Shown here: positions 33,601 through 42,465 of the stretch, in pieces | How the letters are laid out: each line of letters starts with the position of its first letter | How positions within the stretch are numbered: the stretch's first letter is position 1 | Source of the DNA: CAVQBP01 sp964448105 | Lineage (GTDB): Bacteria; Bacteroidota; Ignavibacteria; Ignavibacteriales; Ignavibacteriaceae | DNA length: 64,000 bases | Reading direction: 5' to 3' | NCBI GenBank assembly: GCA_964448105.1 | Contig: CAYUVK010000006.1 | Span: 1-64,000, forward strand | Notes under the pieces: generated by a model | Seen by the model: only the letters and a program-made list of their open reading frames with translations | What the model was told of the DNA's origin: nothing | Database searches by the model: none | Position numbers and translations under genes: made by a program

Positions 33601-36585
33601 TCATAGAGAATTAAGATTTAAACTTTTTATCAGTTCATTTGCAACATTCGAACTTTCAAGCCTCATTATACTTTCTTCAGAATTCCCAAAACTCAGAAGA
33701 TTTATGCTTCCATACCAGGCAATCCGTCGATCAATTATTGCAAATTTCTGATGTATGTTTGATTTCAATAATAAATTGATACCCTCATTTTTCAAACCAT
33801 CCAAAGTATGGTACACAATTAATCTATTCCCTTCCCTATAATCTTCATAAGGCTTTGTCATAATATTTATTTTAACATTTTTGATTATGGCTTTATTAAA
33901 ATATTGATACATTTGTTCAACACGTCTTCTTGTAATAAACGGACTAATTATAAAGATTTCCCTTTGAGCATTTATTAAATCGTTGTTATAAACCGGTAAA
34001 AAGCTATTTTTATCAAAAATAAAATTAGCAGTTTCAACTGTCCCGTCTGGCAGGACTTCACCTTTTATTTTATATCCAAGCGAAGCGTAACCATTAAGCC
34101 TCTTGTTGTACATTTTCTCAAGCATCCTTATATGAATATCTATGTAATCATAAACTTGAACTTCTTTTTTATTTTCATGCAGCCTGTGAAGCCTTCCAAT
34201 ATATTGCTGTAAAGTACCTTTCCATGATATTGGTAATGTCAGAAACAGAGTATCAAGCCTTGGTTCGTCAAATCCTTCTCCGATATATTTGCCGGTTGCA
34301 ACCAAAGTTAATTGCTTATTCAAAGAAACATCGGATATTCTTTTTAGAGTTTCTTTGGTTTTCTTTGCTCCGATTTTACCAGTTAAGGTTATTACATCCG
34401 GAATTTTTTCGTTTAACTTTTTCACAAGCATTTCCACATGGTCGGTTCTTTCAGTTAATACCAGAGAATTTCTACCGCTTTCGTAATTTTTAATAATATC
34501 ACTAACTATAAGTTGATTTCTCATTTCATCAACTGTTAATTCTGAATAAATTTCTTGAATTGTAAATTGTTTTGCTCCTGATTGGACTTCTTTATCAATT
34601 GGAATATTAAAACCTGTAAATTTTGGGATAACATAATGTTCAAATGGTCTTTTTTCTGCTTGTATCTTTGCGTCGACTTTGAATCTTACCTGTCCGCAAT
34701 GCATAAAAATAATTGGATGATGTCCATCTGATCTTGTAGGTGTTGCTGTTAATCCGTAAACATATTTTGCATCAGCATTTTTAAGGACTTGTTCAAAACT
34801 GAAGGCAGGAATATGATGACATTCATCTACAATTATCATCCCATAATTATTGATGCCATCTAAAATACTTTTTCCTTTGTTTAAAGATTGCATGATTGCA
34901 ACATCAATGATACCAGTTAAATTCTCTTTGCCTCCTCCAATTTGTCCTATTAGCGATTGTCGATTTTGTCTATTTCGTTTTTTCTTAATTTCAGGTAATT
35001 CTTCTTCTATATTTAAAAACTCAGATAATCTTGATATCCATTGTGAAAGTAATTGTTTTCTATGAACTATTACAAGTGTATTTATTTTTCTTTCAGAAAT
35101 TAATTTAGCTGCAATTACAGTTTTACCAAATGCTGTGGCAGCGGCTAATACGCCATTTTCATATTTTAATAATTTATTTACTGCAGATAACTGTTCATCT
35201 CTTAATACTCCTTTAAACACAACATTTATATTTCTACCATGATTGGTTTTATCAACTTCTTTAATCTCAATATTAAATTTATCTAATATAATGTAAATAT
35301 CTTCTTCACACCCTCTCGGCAAACAAAGAAATTCTTCCGTTTCATCAGAACATGATATAATTCTTGGCTTATTATATGTTGGCATTCGCATTGCCTGGGC
35401 TTTATAAAATTCAGGATTCTTAAATGCAGCTAACCGTTTTAAAACATTCAATGCCTTTTGAGAAATACCTTCTTTGAAAATATATATCATATTTGCTTTT
35501 ATAAGCTCTATATTTTGGGGAAAGTCATCCCTAGTTAGCTGTGGCGTTTTGATTCTCTCCCATGGTTTTTGATTTTCTTCGGTATCTTTTCTTAATACTC
35601 CTAATTCATTCCCGTTTGCTGCAGAAAGTCTTACAATGATAGATTCAACTTTGTCTTCTGACAACTTCTTTATGTAACTCAAAAATTCCCATTGATCAGT
35701 ATAAGGTTCATATTGTTCATTAATAAAAACACTATTGTCTTTCTTTCTTGATTCTTTCTGCAAAGGAAGTGCAATCAAATTCCCGAAACCTCCTTTTGGC
35801 ATTAAATCTTGATTGGGAAAAAATCTATCATAAGATTTGAATTTGATTTCGTGCCTTCTATTCATTGAATAGGTTAATAAAGATGTTCCGAATTTCCTTG
35901 CTAATGAAGCAGGTATACTCTTCTCAAAGAAGAACCAAACGTGAGCACCATTTCCCGAACGGGAACGTTCTACTGCAAAAGGGAGATCAAAATCTATACA
36001 TATATTTCTTAATACAAAAATATCTTTTTTCCATTCTTCATTATCAAAATCGATTGCTAAAAAGTAGCAAGTTTCATCAATACACATAGGGTATATTCCT
36101 GCAACAACATTTCCTTTAAGATGCTCTTCAATTACTTTTTCAGTTAAAGGTTCAAAAGCTTTATTATTGCACTCGAAGCATTTTATTTTCGGCTTGTTGC
36201 ATATTCCTGGCTTCCACTCGTTAAAACAAACAGGTGAATAACCTGACTTACCATTTTTATTCTGCCATCTTTTAGTAAACACATCATCTCGTCCTTTAAA
36301 GAGAGACATAAAAAGTTTTATCTTTTCCCCGGGTTTACTGTATCGATTTATTGATTTTCTAGAAAGTTCATGGGTTGGTTGAGCTGAAATATCTGGACAA
36401 ATTTCTTCCTTATCATTAACAGAAATATCCGGTAATTCTAATTCATTTAAAGTTTCCTTTGAATAATTGAGAATGTCAAGCTTTTCTTTTAGTATTTTAT
36501 TTTCAGCTTTTAATTTATCATTCTCAATAAGTAGTGCCTGGTATTTATTTAAGAGGGATAAATTTTTTACCTGATCATCAGTCAT
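33601..36585 (-). CDS. TOTE-type conflict protein: AEP primase, SF2 helicase and PLD nuclease in one chain
   Basis: 994 residues. After a coiled coil (about 10-45) comes the primase-like domain characteristic of TOTE conflict systems: FKGRDDVFTKRW, GKSGYSPVC, a Cys4-type knuckle (CNKPKIKCFEC), YFLAIDFDNEEW with the metal Asp pair, ERSRSGNGAHVWFFF and FPNQDLMPKGGFGN. The helicase follows with ATAFGKTVIAA (Walker A, about 485), VDECHH (Walker B, about 585), TATPTR and QYIGRLHR. The C-terminus has one PLD motif HQKFAIIDRRIAWYGSIN (about 943). All motifs look intact. The likely role is defence against foreign nucleic acid; mechanism unproven. Located among RM, IS and toxin-antitoxin remains. Confidence 0.85.
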   Translation of the reverse strand: MTDDQVKNLSLLNKYQALLIENDKLKAENKILKEKLDILNYSKETLNELELPDISVNDKEEICPDISAQPTHELSRKSINRYSKPGEKIKLFMSLFKGRDDVFTKRWQNKNGKSGYSPVCFNEWKPGICNKPKIKCFECNNKAFEPLTEKVIEEHLKGNVVAGIYPMCIDETCYFLAIDFDNEEWKKDIFVLRNICIDFDLPFAVERSRSGNGAHVWFFFEKSIPASLARKFGTSLLTYSMNRRHEIKFKSYDRFFPNQDLMPKGGFGNLIALPLQKESRKKDNSVFINEQYEPYTDQWEFLSYIKKLSEDKVESIIVRLSAANGNELGVLRKDTEENQKPWERIKTPQLTRDDFPQNIELIKANMIYIFKEGISQKALNVLKRLAAFKNPEFYKAQAMRMPTYNKPRIISCSDETEEFLCLPRGCEEDIYIILDKFNIEIKEVDKTNHGRNINVVFKGVLRDEQLSAVNKLLKYENGVLAAATAFGKTVIAAKLISERKINTLVIVHRKQLLSQWISRLSEFLNIEEELPEIKKKRNRQNRQSLIGQIGGGKENLTGIIDVAIMQSLNKGKSILDGINNYGMIIVDECHHIPAFSFEQVLKNADAKYVYGLTATPTRSDGHHPIIFMHCGQVRFKVDAKIQAEKRPFEHYVIPKFTGFNIPIDKEVQSGAKQFTIQEIYSELTVDEMRNQLIVSDIIKNYESGRNSLVLTERTDHVEMLVKKLNEKIPDVITLTGKIGAKKTKETLKRISDVSLNKQLTLVATGKYIGEGFDEPRLDTLFLTLPISWKGTLQQYIGRLHRLHENKKEVQVYDYIDIHIRMLEKMYNKRLNGYASLGYKIKGEVLPDGTVETANFIFDKNSFLPVYNNDLINAQREIFIISPFITRRRVEQMYQYFNKAIIKNVKINIMTKPYEDYREGNRLIVYHTLDGLKNEGINLLLKSNIHQKFAIIDRRIAWYGSINLLSFGNSEESIMRLESSNVANELIKSLNLNSL

Positions 36586-36664
36586 TTCATTTTACTCATC
36601 CGTTAAACTTCATTGTAAGATTTATTAAATTTTAGAAATTCATTCCGAAAAGCTTTTGATAATC

Positions 36665-37027
36665 CTATTCATTAGAAGTTGAACTAGTATAAATGGATTT
36701 GATATTTTTTAATTGATCAATCAGTTTGTCTAAATCATCTTCAATTATAGCCCAGACTATTTTATAATCAATACCAAAATAATCATGAATAATGCGATTT
36801 CTAAATCCCCTAATTCTTTCCCATTCAACATTAGGATTATTTTGCCTGAATTTAGGATCAATTCTATTAGCGGCTTCTCCTATTATTTCAAAATTTCTTA
36901 CAACTGCATCCATTGTTTTTTCATCTTTTTGAAACGAATCAAAATTTAATTCGCTTGTATAGCTTTTGATTTTCATAGCTGATTCAATCATATCTTCAAG
37001 CAATAAAAGTATATCTCGCTTAGACAT
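36665..37027 (-). CDS. hepT: HEPN-family toxin (HepT-like, DUF86)
   Basis: 120 residues, all helical. The HEPN active-site motif RNXXXHXY is present as RNRIIHDYFG (about 75-84), with IGEAANRIDPKF before it and an acidic C-terminal helix. HepT is the RNase toxin of the HEPN/MNT pair and is silenced by its MNT partner, in studied cases by AMP addition to the Tyr of this motif. Its start overlaps the mntA stop by eight bases, as usual for the pair. Confidence 0.9.
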   Translation of the reverse strand: MSKRDILLLLEDMIESAMKIKSYTSELNFDSFQKDEKTMDAVVRNFEIIGEAANRIDPKFRQNNPNVEWERIRGFRNRIIHDYFGIDYKIVWAIIEDDLDKLIDQLKNIKSIYTSSTSNE

Positions 37028-37310
37028 AAATTAGATCCGATTTAATTACTTTATAATACCTTTCCTTTATTCCATTTCTTGAAACTAAATCAACTTTAAA
37101 TCCTATAAGATTTTCAATTTCTTCTGCAAGATCAATAAATTGGATTCCAATTTTGTCTTTGAACTCAACCATTATATCCAAATCGCTTCCATCCTCTTGT
37201 TCATTTCTTGCATAAGAACCAAAGATAGCGATTGATTTAATAGGATATTTAGAAAATAATTGTTTCTTATGAGTATTCAATATAAACTCTATTTCTTTAA
37301 GAGTTTTCAT
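37020..37310 (-). CDS. mntA: MNT-family nucleotidyltransferase antitoxin (MntA-like)
   Basis: 96 residues, minimal nucleotidyltransferase: SIAIFGSYARNEQEDGSDLD holds the GSX(10)DXD motif in the form known from MntA antitoxins (GSxARxEQ, then SDLD). LVSRNGIKERYYKVIKSD ends the protein. It precedes hepT in the operon and should neutralise it by adenylylation. Stability module of the defence patch. Confidence 0.9.
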   Translation of the reverse strand: MKTLKEIEFILNTHKKQLFSKYPIKSIAIFGSYARNEQEDGSDLDIMVEFKDKIGIQFIDLAEEIENLIGFKVDLVSRNGIKERYYKVIKSDLIYV

Positions 37311-37503
37311 AGCTTTTGATGGTTTGTTACTAAATTACTAATATGATTATCAGGCTAAATAGGAGTATAAACACAAAAATATTTAAATTAATTTTACTTT
37401 AATAATTTACAATTTAGAGAGTCATTTAACAAACCTATTTTCCTTATAACAGTGGGACGGAATAAATATAAAGTTAATAAAACAATTTAATCACATTAAT
37501 AAA

Positions 37504-37546
37504 TAAAAAGTCATTCCCACATTACGGAAACTGTTTGCGGGAATGA
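37504..37546 (-). terminator. Rho-independent terminator after the Met-rich gene
   Basis: On the minus strand TCATTCCC and GGGAATGA form an 8-bp stem with a 20-base loop (37511-37546), followed by CTTTTTATTT. It ends the copper operon and separates it from mntA/hepT. Confidence 0.75.
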
Positions 37547-37570
37547 TCTTACCATATTGAGGGATACTAT

Positions 37571-37978
37571 TTAATTTTGTCTTCTTCCCATCATCATACC
37601 TTGGTGCATCATTCCATTCCCGTTCATCATATTCTGCATCCAGCCCCACATCTGCGGATAATTATTCATCATGTTATACATGTAATTGGTTAGACTTGAA
37701 TCACGATTTGCTTTTGAGAACATTCCATTCATCATCATATGACGGGTATTCCGGTTATTCATCATCCACCCGATCATATTGTTCATTGCACTTGAATTGT
37801 CGGCCATGTGATTCATGAAATTCTGCATCATCTGCGGATTGTTGATAATTGTAGTAATTGCTTCGTCCTGGTTTTCTTTATTTTGAAGCATCTGCTTAAT
37901 TGAGTTGCCTTGGGCAAAAAGTAATGAAAAACCGAATACTACAACAACCAAAACAGGTATTAAAACTTTTAATTTCAT
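37571..37978 (-). CDS. Secreted Met/Asn-rich copper-binding-type protein
   Basis: 135 residues: signal peptide (VLIPVLVVVVFGFSLLFAQG), then a helical body very rich in Met, Asn and His (NNPQMMQNFMNHMADNS, MIGWMMNN, MMMNGMF, GMMHQGMMMG). The composition matches periplasmic Met-motif copper or silver carriers such as CusF/PcoE-like sponges, without homology I can name. It is the last gene of the copper efflux run, followed by a terminator. Function in buffering Cu(I) or Ag(I) in the periplasm is inferred. Confidence 0.75.
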   Translation of the reverse strand: MKLKVLIPVLVVVVFGFSLLFAQGNSIKQMLQNKENQDEAITTIINNPQMMQNFMNHMADNSSAMNNMIGWMMNNRNTRHMMMNGMFSKANRDSSLTNYMYNMMNNYPQMWGWMQNMMNGNGMMHQGMMMGRRQN

Positions 37979-38138
37979 TTTATCATTCTCCTTTCAATTA
38001 GGATCTTATTGACTTAATTCTTACGTAACAAATTTATACTTCCTGATAACATATTGCGTTATATAATTCTAATTTTCTTTTATATATTTTTAATGATCAT
38101 TCTTAACTATACTATGCCTTAAAGGGTTTAATGCCTAT

Positions 38139-38237
38139 TTATTTACAGCAATCTTTTCCTTCACTTGTTTTCATAAATTTTTTATAACCGGCAATAACTA
38201 CCAAGCCAATAAAAACAAAACCTACAACTAGTTCCAT
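38139..38237 (-). CDS. 32-residue single-helix protein ending in KDCCK (paralogue)
   Basis: ATG at 38237 with GGAG upstream (GGAGAAAAT). One hydrophobic helix (LVVGFVFIGLVVIAGYKK) followed by FMKTSEGKDCCK and TAA. It is the same protein type as 4284-4385: helix, YKKF, a short linker and the same last five residues. Here it sits in the copper efflux operon between the CPLCGM protein and the Met-rich protein, a good hint that the CC pair handles Cu(I). Confidence 0.7.
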   Translation of the reverse strand: MELVVGFVFIGLVVIAGYKKFMKTSEGKDCCK

Positions 38238-38300
38238 ATTTTCTCCTTTATTAAAAATAATTTGCCGTATCTTTTAGATAATCACATATATTAAAGAGAA

Positions 38301-38702
38301 TTACTTTAAACCTTTTACTTTGAAGCCGCTTTTCAAAAGTATTTCTTTTGCTCTTTTAAGTGATACTTCTTTCAAAGTCATTCCGCAAAGCGGGCACTTA
38401 CCCGGTTTATCTGAAATTACATTATAATCCATTACATCCTGGTATACTTTCCCGTCTTTATTTTCATCAATTGCTTTTAAATCAATTACACCCTCTCTAA
38501 CGATAGAGTCTTTAACATTTTTTGTTGTATCTATATTCATAACTTTGTTAGAATCACTTTCCATATTCATTTTATGTTCCATCATTTTCATAGTTTTATG
38601 ATTCATTGAGCTATCCATTTTTTCTTGTGCTAATGAAAGAACTGCAAAGCTGAATGTAAACACAAAAACTAAAAGAAAAGTTTTGCTTATATTATTGAAC
38701 AT
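38301..38702 (-). CDS. Periplasmic heavy-metal-binding protein with CPLCGM motif
   Basis: 133 residues: signal (TFLLVFVFTFSFAVLSLAQ), a Met/His/Lys-rich linker (MNHKTMKMMEHKMNM), then a 65-residue domain: GVIDLKAIDENKDGKVYQ, VMDYNVISDKPGKCPLCGM and a lysine-rich end. The same domain closes the CusB-like protein at 42466 (LSAIDKNKDGKLYEDIMDW, CPLCGMTLKEF). So one copy is free and one is fused. It probably hands copper to the efflux pump. Confidence 0.8.
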   Translation of the reverse strand: MFNNISKTFLLVFVFTFSFAVLSLAQEKMDSSMNHKTMKMMEHKMNMESDSNKVMNIDTTKNVKDSIVREGVIDLKAIDENKDGKVYQDVMDYNVISDKPGKCPLCGMTLKEVSLKRAKEILLKSGFKVKGLK

Positions 38703-38725
38703 TTTATACCTCCTTGTATTAATTT

Positions 38726-39067
38726 TTATAAATTCTGAAAATCATTTGTTTCTCCAGTTTTAATACGCACAGCTTTTTCAACAGGAGAAATAAAAATCCA
38801 CCCATCGCCGCTTTTACCTGTATGTGCATATTTCGAAATAACATCAACTAATTTGTCACTTTCTTCGTTATTGCAAACCAATTCTATCTTAACCACTTTG
38901 GTATATTTTTGAACATACTCAATAGAAAAGCTAAAAGCTTCAGGATCCGCCCACTCAGCAAGTGCGTTAGCATCAAGTAGAGTCATTCCCTTTACACCTG
39001 CTTCTTCTAATTTTTCAATTACGATATCGGCTTTTTCATGCCGAATGTAAGCAATTATTTTTTTCAT
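38726..39067 (-). CDS. PII-like protein of the metal-efflux type (PII-NG-like)
   Basis: 113 residues from the ATG at 39067 (GAAGGAAA upstream; the frame extends to 39100 inside cusA but that part is not the start). Pattern of PII ferredoxin-fold proteins: KKIIAYIRHEKADIVIEKLE, GVKGMTLLDA, KVVKIELVCNNEE and HTGKSGDGWIFISPVEKAVRI, but without the usual T-loop tyrosine region of GlnB/GlnK. Such genes are regularly found next to HME-RND pumps. One base separates it from cusA, so it is translationally linked. It may sense nucleotides or metals and modulate the pump. Confidence 0.85.
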   Translation of the reverse strand: MKKIIAYIRHEKADIVIEKLEEAGVKGMTLLDANALAEWADPEAFSFSIEYVQKYTKVVKIELVCNNEESDKLVDVISKYAHTGKSGDGWIFISPVEKAVRIKTGETNDFQNL

Positions 39068-39068
39068 A

Positions 39069-42000
39069 TTAATTTCCTTCACTTTTAGCTTGATTAGCAA
39101 TTTTTAATACCTGTCTTTTCTTTATTACATAAAAGATAGCCGGATAGAATGCGAGCTGAATTATCATGGCTGTGATTATACCGCCGAACATCGGGGCGGC
39201 AATTCTTTTCATTACATCGGAGCCCGATCCGTGTCCGATAAGGATTGGTAACAAACCAAGCAGCAGCACGGTTACCGTCATTATAACAGGACGTATTCTT
39301 CTGACTGCTCCCTGGAAGATTGCCTCTTTAAGTTTTTCAAGTGATGTTAACAATCCCTGCTTCCTCATATTTTCATAAGAGATTTCCAGGTAGAGCAGCA
39401 TAACAACTCCCATTTCAGCACTTACACCCAGTAATGCTATTATACCAACCCAGACAGCAACGCTAAGATGGTAGCCTGCCAGGAATAAATACCATGTTGC
39501 TCCCACCATTGAAAACGGAAGGGCAAGTATAATTATTCCTGTATTGATGAATGATTTCGTATTAAAGTAAAGGAGCAGTAATACTATCAATAAAGTCAGC
39601 GGGAGAACTGTGGCAAGCTTTTTAGCAGCTCTTTCCATGTATTCATACTGTCCGCTCCAAATTAATGAATAGCCATGAGGAAGCTTTACTTTCTGTGCTA
39701 TTATTTTCTGTGCATTTTGAACATAAGTTCCTACATCGATATTTTCTATATCAATGTAAACCCAGGAATTAGGCCGCGCATCTTCCGATTTAATCATCGG
39801 CGGGCCCTTCTTGACTACAATATTGCCAAGTTCTTCTAGGGGAATATTTCCGCCGCCTGATAATGGAACAAGCACACGTTTTAAAGCATCAATATTATCA
39901 CGATAATCTCTTTGATAACGAAGATTTACGGGATAACGCTCCAATCCTTCGACTGTCTGTGTAATGTTCATTCCGCCTACAGCCGACATAAATACATTTT
40001 GAACATCAGCTACTGTAAGACCATATCTTGCAATAGCATTTCTATCAATATCGAAATCAACATAATTTCCGCCGGCAGATCTTTCAGCATAAACGGAACG
40101 TGTACCCGGTATTGTTCGTGTCACTTCTTCAATTTTTTTACCGATATCCTGCAATACCTTCAAATCCGGTCCGGCAATCTTAATTCCTACCGGAGTTTTA
40201 ATACCGGTTGAAAGCATATCGATTCTTGTTTTGATTGGCATTGTCCATGCGTTTGTAAGTCCAGGTATTTTTACAGCTTGATCTAAATCTTCAACAAGCT
40301 TTTCCCTTGTCATTCCCTCCGGCCATTCATCTTCAGGTTTTAATTGTATTGTTGTTTCAATCATTGATAATGGTGCAGGATCTGTAGCAGTTTCAGCGCG
40401 TCCTATTTTTCCAAATACTGATTTAACTTCCGGAAATGTTTTAATGATTTTATCAGTCTGCTGCAACAATTCTTTCGCTTTTGTAATTGAAATTCCCGGC
40501 AATGTAGTCGGCATATACAGTAAATCACCTTCGTACAACGGCGGCATAAATTCCGAACCGAGCTTCGAAAAAGGGATGTAAGAAACAATTACTATTAATA
40601 TAGAAAGAATAATTACCCACCATCTTTTTTTCAAAACAAAATCTACAATAGGATGATAGACATTCATTAAAAACCTTGTTACAGGATTGTCCTCTTCCTT
40701 TTTCATTTTACCACGTATGAAGTACCCCATTAAGACAGGAACTATTGTAATTGCGAGTATTGCACCTGCCGCCATCGAATATGTTTTTGTAAATGCCAAA
40801 GGTTTGAACAATCTTCCTTCCTGTGCCTCGAGTGTAAATACAGGAATGAAGGAGACTGTGATTACTAAAAGTGAATAAAATATTGAAGGACCAACTTCTT
40901 TTGAAGATTCAAGAATCACAGCCCAGTGCGGTCTTCTTTTCCCTTCCGGCAAAAGCTGGTTATGCAAAATGTGCGAGTGGGAGTTTTCCACCATTATTAT
41001 TGCAGCGTCAACCATTGCACCAATTGCTATTGCGATACCGCCGAGCGACATAATGTTTGCATTCAAACCCTGTAATTTCATAACAAGCAAAGCTGCCAGT
41101 ACAGCAGTTGGCAAAGTAAAAATTGCAACGAGAGAGCTTCGGAAGTGAAGAAGGAAAATAATAATTATTAAAGCCACAATTAAACCTTCTTCCATTAATT
41201 TATCACCTAGATTATCAACCGCTTTATGTATCAGTTGACTTCTGTCATACACAGGAACAATCTGAACATCAGATGGAAGTGAAGACTTCAATTCCTGCAA
41301 TCGTTTTTTAACTTTGTTGATAACCGCAAGCCCGTTTTCTCCATACCTTTGAATTACAATTCCGCCTACTACTTCACCTTCACCATTAAGATCTGCAATT
41401 CCTCTTCGTAATTCGGGTCCTATATCAATATTTGCAACATCTTTTAAATAAATTGGTGTGCCAGTGCTTGGGTCTTTTCCAATAGCAATATTTTTCAAAT
41501 CATCAACACTTTTTATATATCCCAAACCTCTTACCATAAACTCGGTTTCACCCATTTCCATTAACCTGCCGCCGACATCATTGTTGCTTTGTTTTATTGC
41601 CATTTTAACTTTACCGAGCGGAATATTGTAAGAAGCTAATTTTGTAGGATCAACATTCACCTGGTATTGTTTTACAAATCCACCGACACTTGCAACTTCA
41701 GATACACCCGGAATAGCTGATAGTTCATATTTTAAGAACCAATCTTGTATTGAGCGTAATTCCTGCAAACTCCGTTTGTTAGATTTAAGTGCATATTCAT
41801 AAACCCATCCTAAGCCTGTAGCATCCGGACCTAACTCAGGCGATACTCCTTCAGGGAGTGAACTTCGCATTGAACTTAAATATTCAAGCACCCTGCTTCT
41901 TGCCCAGTACAAATCAGTTCCATCTTCAAATATTATATAAACCATTGAAAAGCCGAAGAATGAGTATCCCCGAACGTCTTTTGCGTAAGGAACAGAAAGC

Positions 42001-42248
42001 ATTTTAGATGTAAGCGGGTAGGTTACCTGGTCTTCAACTATTTGCGGGCCTTGCCCGGGATATTTTGTAAATATGATTACCTGCACATCACTTAAATCAG
42101 GTATAGCATCTACAGCAGTATTTTCAATCGCCCATATGCCTCCGAATATCAGTGCAGCAGTTAATATTATTACCAGTATTTTATTATTAATTGACCATTC
42201 AATTATTTTGGCAATTATTCCGTCTTTAGCTGGATTACCTGTTGTCAT
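39069..42248 (-). CDS. cusA: CusA/CzcA-family heavy-metal RND efflux pump
   Basis: 1059 residues, normal length. It has 12 membrane helices with the two periplasmic porter domains: TAVDAIPDLSDVQVIIFTKY, GPQIVEDQVTYPLTSKML, GPDATGLGWVYEYAL (copper/silver type), and the proton-relay helix GGIAIAIGAMVDAAIIMVEN. The C-terminal half repeats the plan. It pumps Cu(I)/Ag(I) from periplasm or cytoplasm outwards using the proton gradient, with the CusB and CusC partners upstream. It overlaps none of its neighbours; the palindrome at 42311 sits before its start. Confidence 0.95.
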   Translation of the reverse strand: MTTGNPAKDGIIAKIIEWSINNKILVIILTAALIFGGIWAIENTAVDAIPDLSDVQVIIFTKYPGQGPQIVEDQVTYPLTSKMLSVPYAKDVRGYSFFGFSMVYIIFEDGTDLYWARSRVLEYLSSMRSSLPEGVSPELGPDATGLGWVYEYALKSNKRSLQELRSIQDWFLKYELSAIPGVSEVASVGGFVKQYQVNVDPTKLASYNIPLGKVKMAIKQSNNDVGGRLMEMGETEFMVRGLGYIKSVDDLKNIAIGKDPSTGTPIYLKDVANIDIGPELRRGIADLNGEGEVVGGIVIQRYGENGLAVINKVKKRLQELKSSLPSDVQIVPVYDRSQLIHKAVDNLGDKLMEEGLIVALIIIIFLLHFRSSLVAIFTLPTAVLAALLVMKLQGLNANIMSLGGIAIAIGAMVDAAIIMVENSHSHILHNQLLPEGKRRPHWAVILESSKEVGPSIFYSLLVITVSFIPVFTLEAQEGRLFKPLAFTKTYSMAAGAILAITIVPVLMGYFIRGKMKKEEDNPVTRFLMNVYHPIVDFVLKKRWWVIILSILIVIVSYIPFSKLGSEFMPPLYEGDLLYMPTTLPGISITKAKELLQQTDKIIKTFPEVKSVFGKIGRAETATDPAPLSMIETTIQLKPEDEWPEGMTREKLVEDLDQAVKIPGLTNAWTMPIKTRIDMLSTGIKTPVGIKIAGPDLKVLQDIGKKIEEVTRTIPGTRSVYAERSAGGNYVDFDIDRNAIARYGLTVADVQNVFMSAVGGMNITQTVEGLERYPVNLRYQRDYRDNIDALKRVLVPLSGGGNIPLEELGNIVVKKGPPMIKSEDARPNSWVYIDIENIDVGTYVQNAQKIIAQKVKLPHGYSLIWSGQYEYMERAAKKLATVLPLTLLIVLLLLYFNTKSFINTGIIILALPFSMVGATWYLFLAGYHLSVAVWVGIIALLGVSAEMGVVMLLYLEISYENMRKQGLLTSLEKLKEAIFQGAVRRIRPVIMTVTVLLLGLLPILIGHGSGSDVMKRIAAPMFGGIITAMIIQLAFYPAIFYVIKKRQVLKIANQAKSEGN

Positions 42249-42310
42249 TTAATTTCTCCAAAATTTTTTTTGAGCTTGACCACTATAAGAAACTGTTAAA
42301 TAAATTTCTG

Positions 42311-42385
42311 TTGTCATTTCGAGGGAGTCCTCGACTGAGAAATCTTTTGCTTTTATTGAGATTTCTCCCCTCGGTCGAAATGACA
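42311..42385. repeat. 75-base palindromic insertion between cusB and cusA
   Basis: TTGTCATTTCGA (42311-42322) and its exact complement (42374-42385) bound a GC-richer stretch with a near-palindromic inner part (CTGAGAAATC / GAGATTTCTC). It looks like a REP/MITE-type dispersed palindrome that landed inside the operon. It would form a strong hairpin in the transcript before cusA and could alter the ratio of pump to adaptor. Confidence 0.7.
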
Positions 42386-42465
42386 ACTCGCAGTATATTC
42401 CTAAACAATTACTTAAGTTATTTTTTATTTTACTCATCATATTTAACCTTCAGATAAATCTTGTA

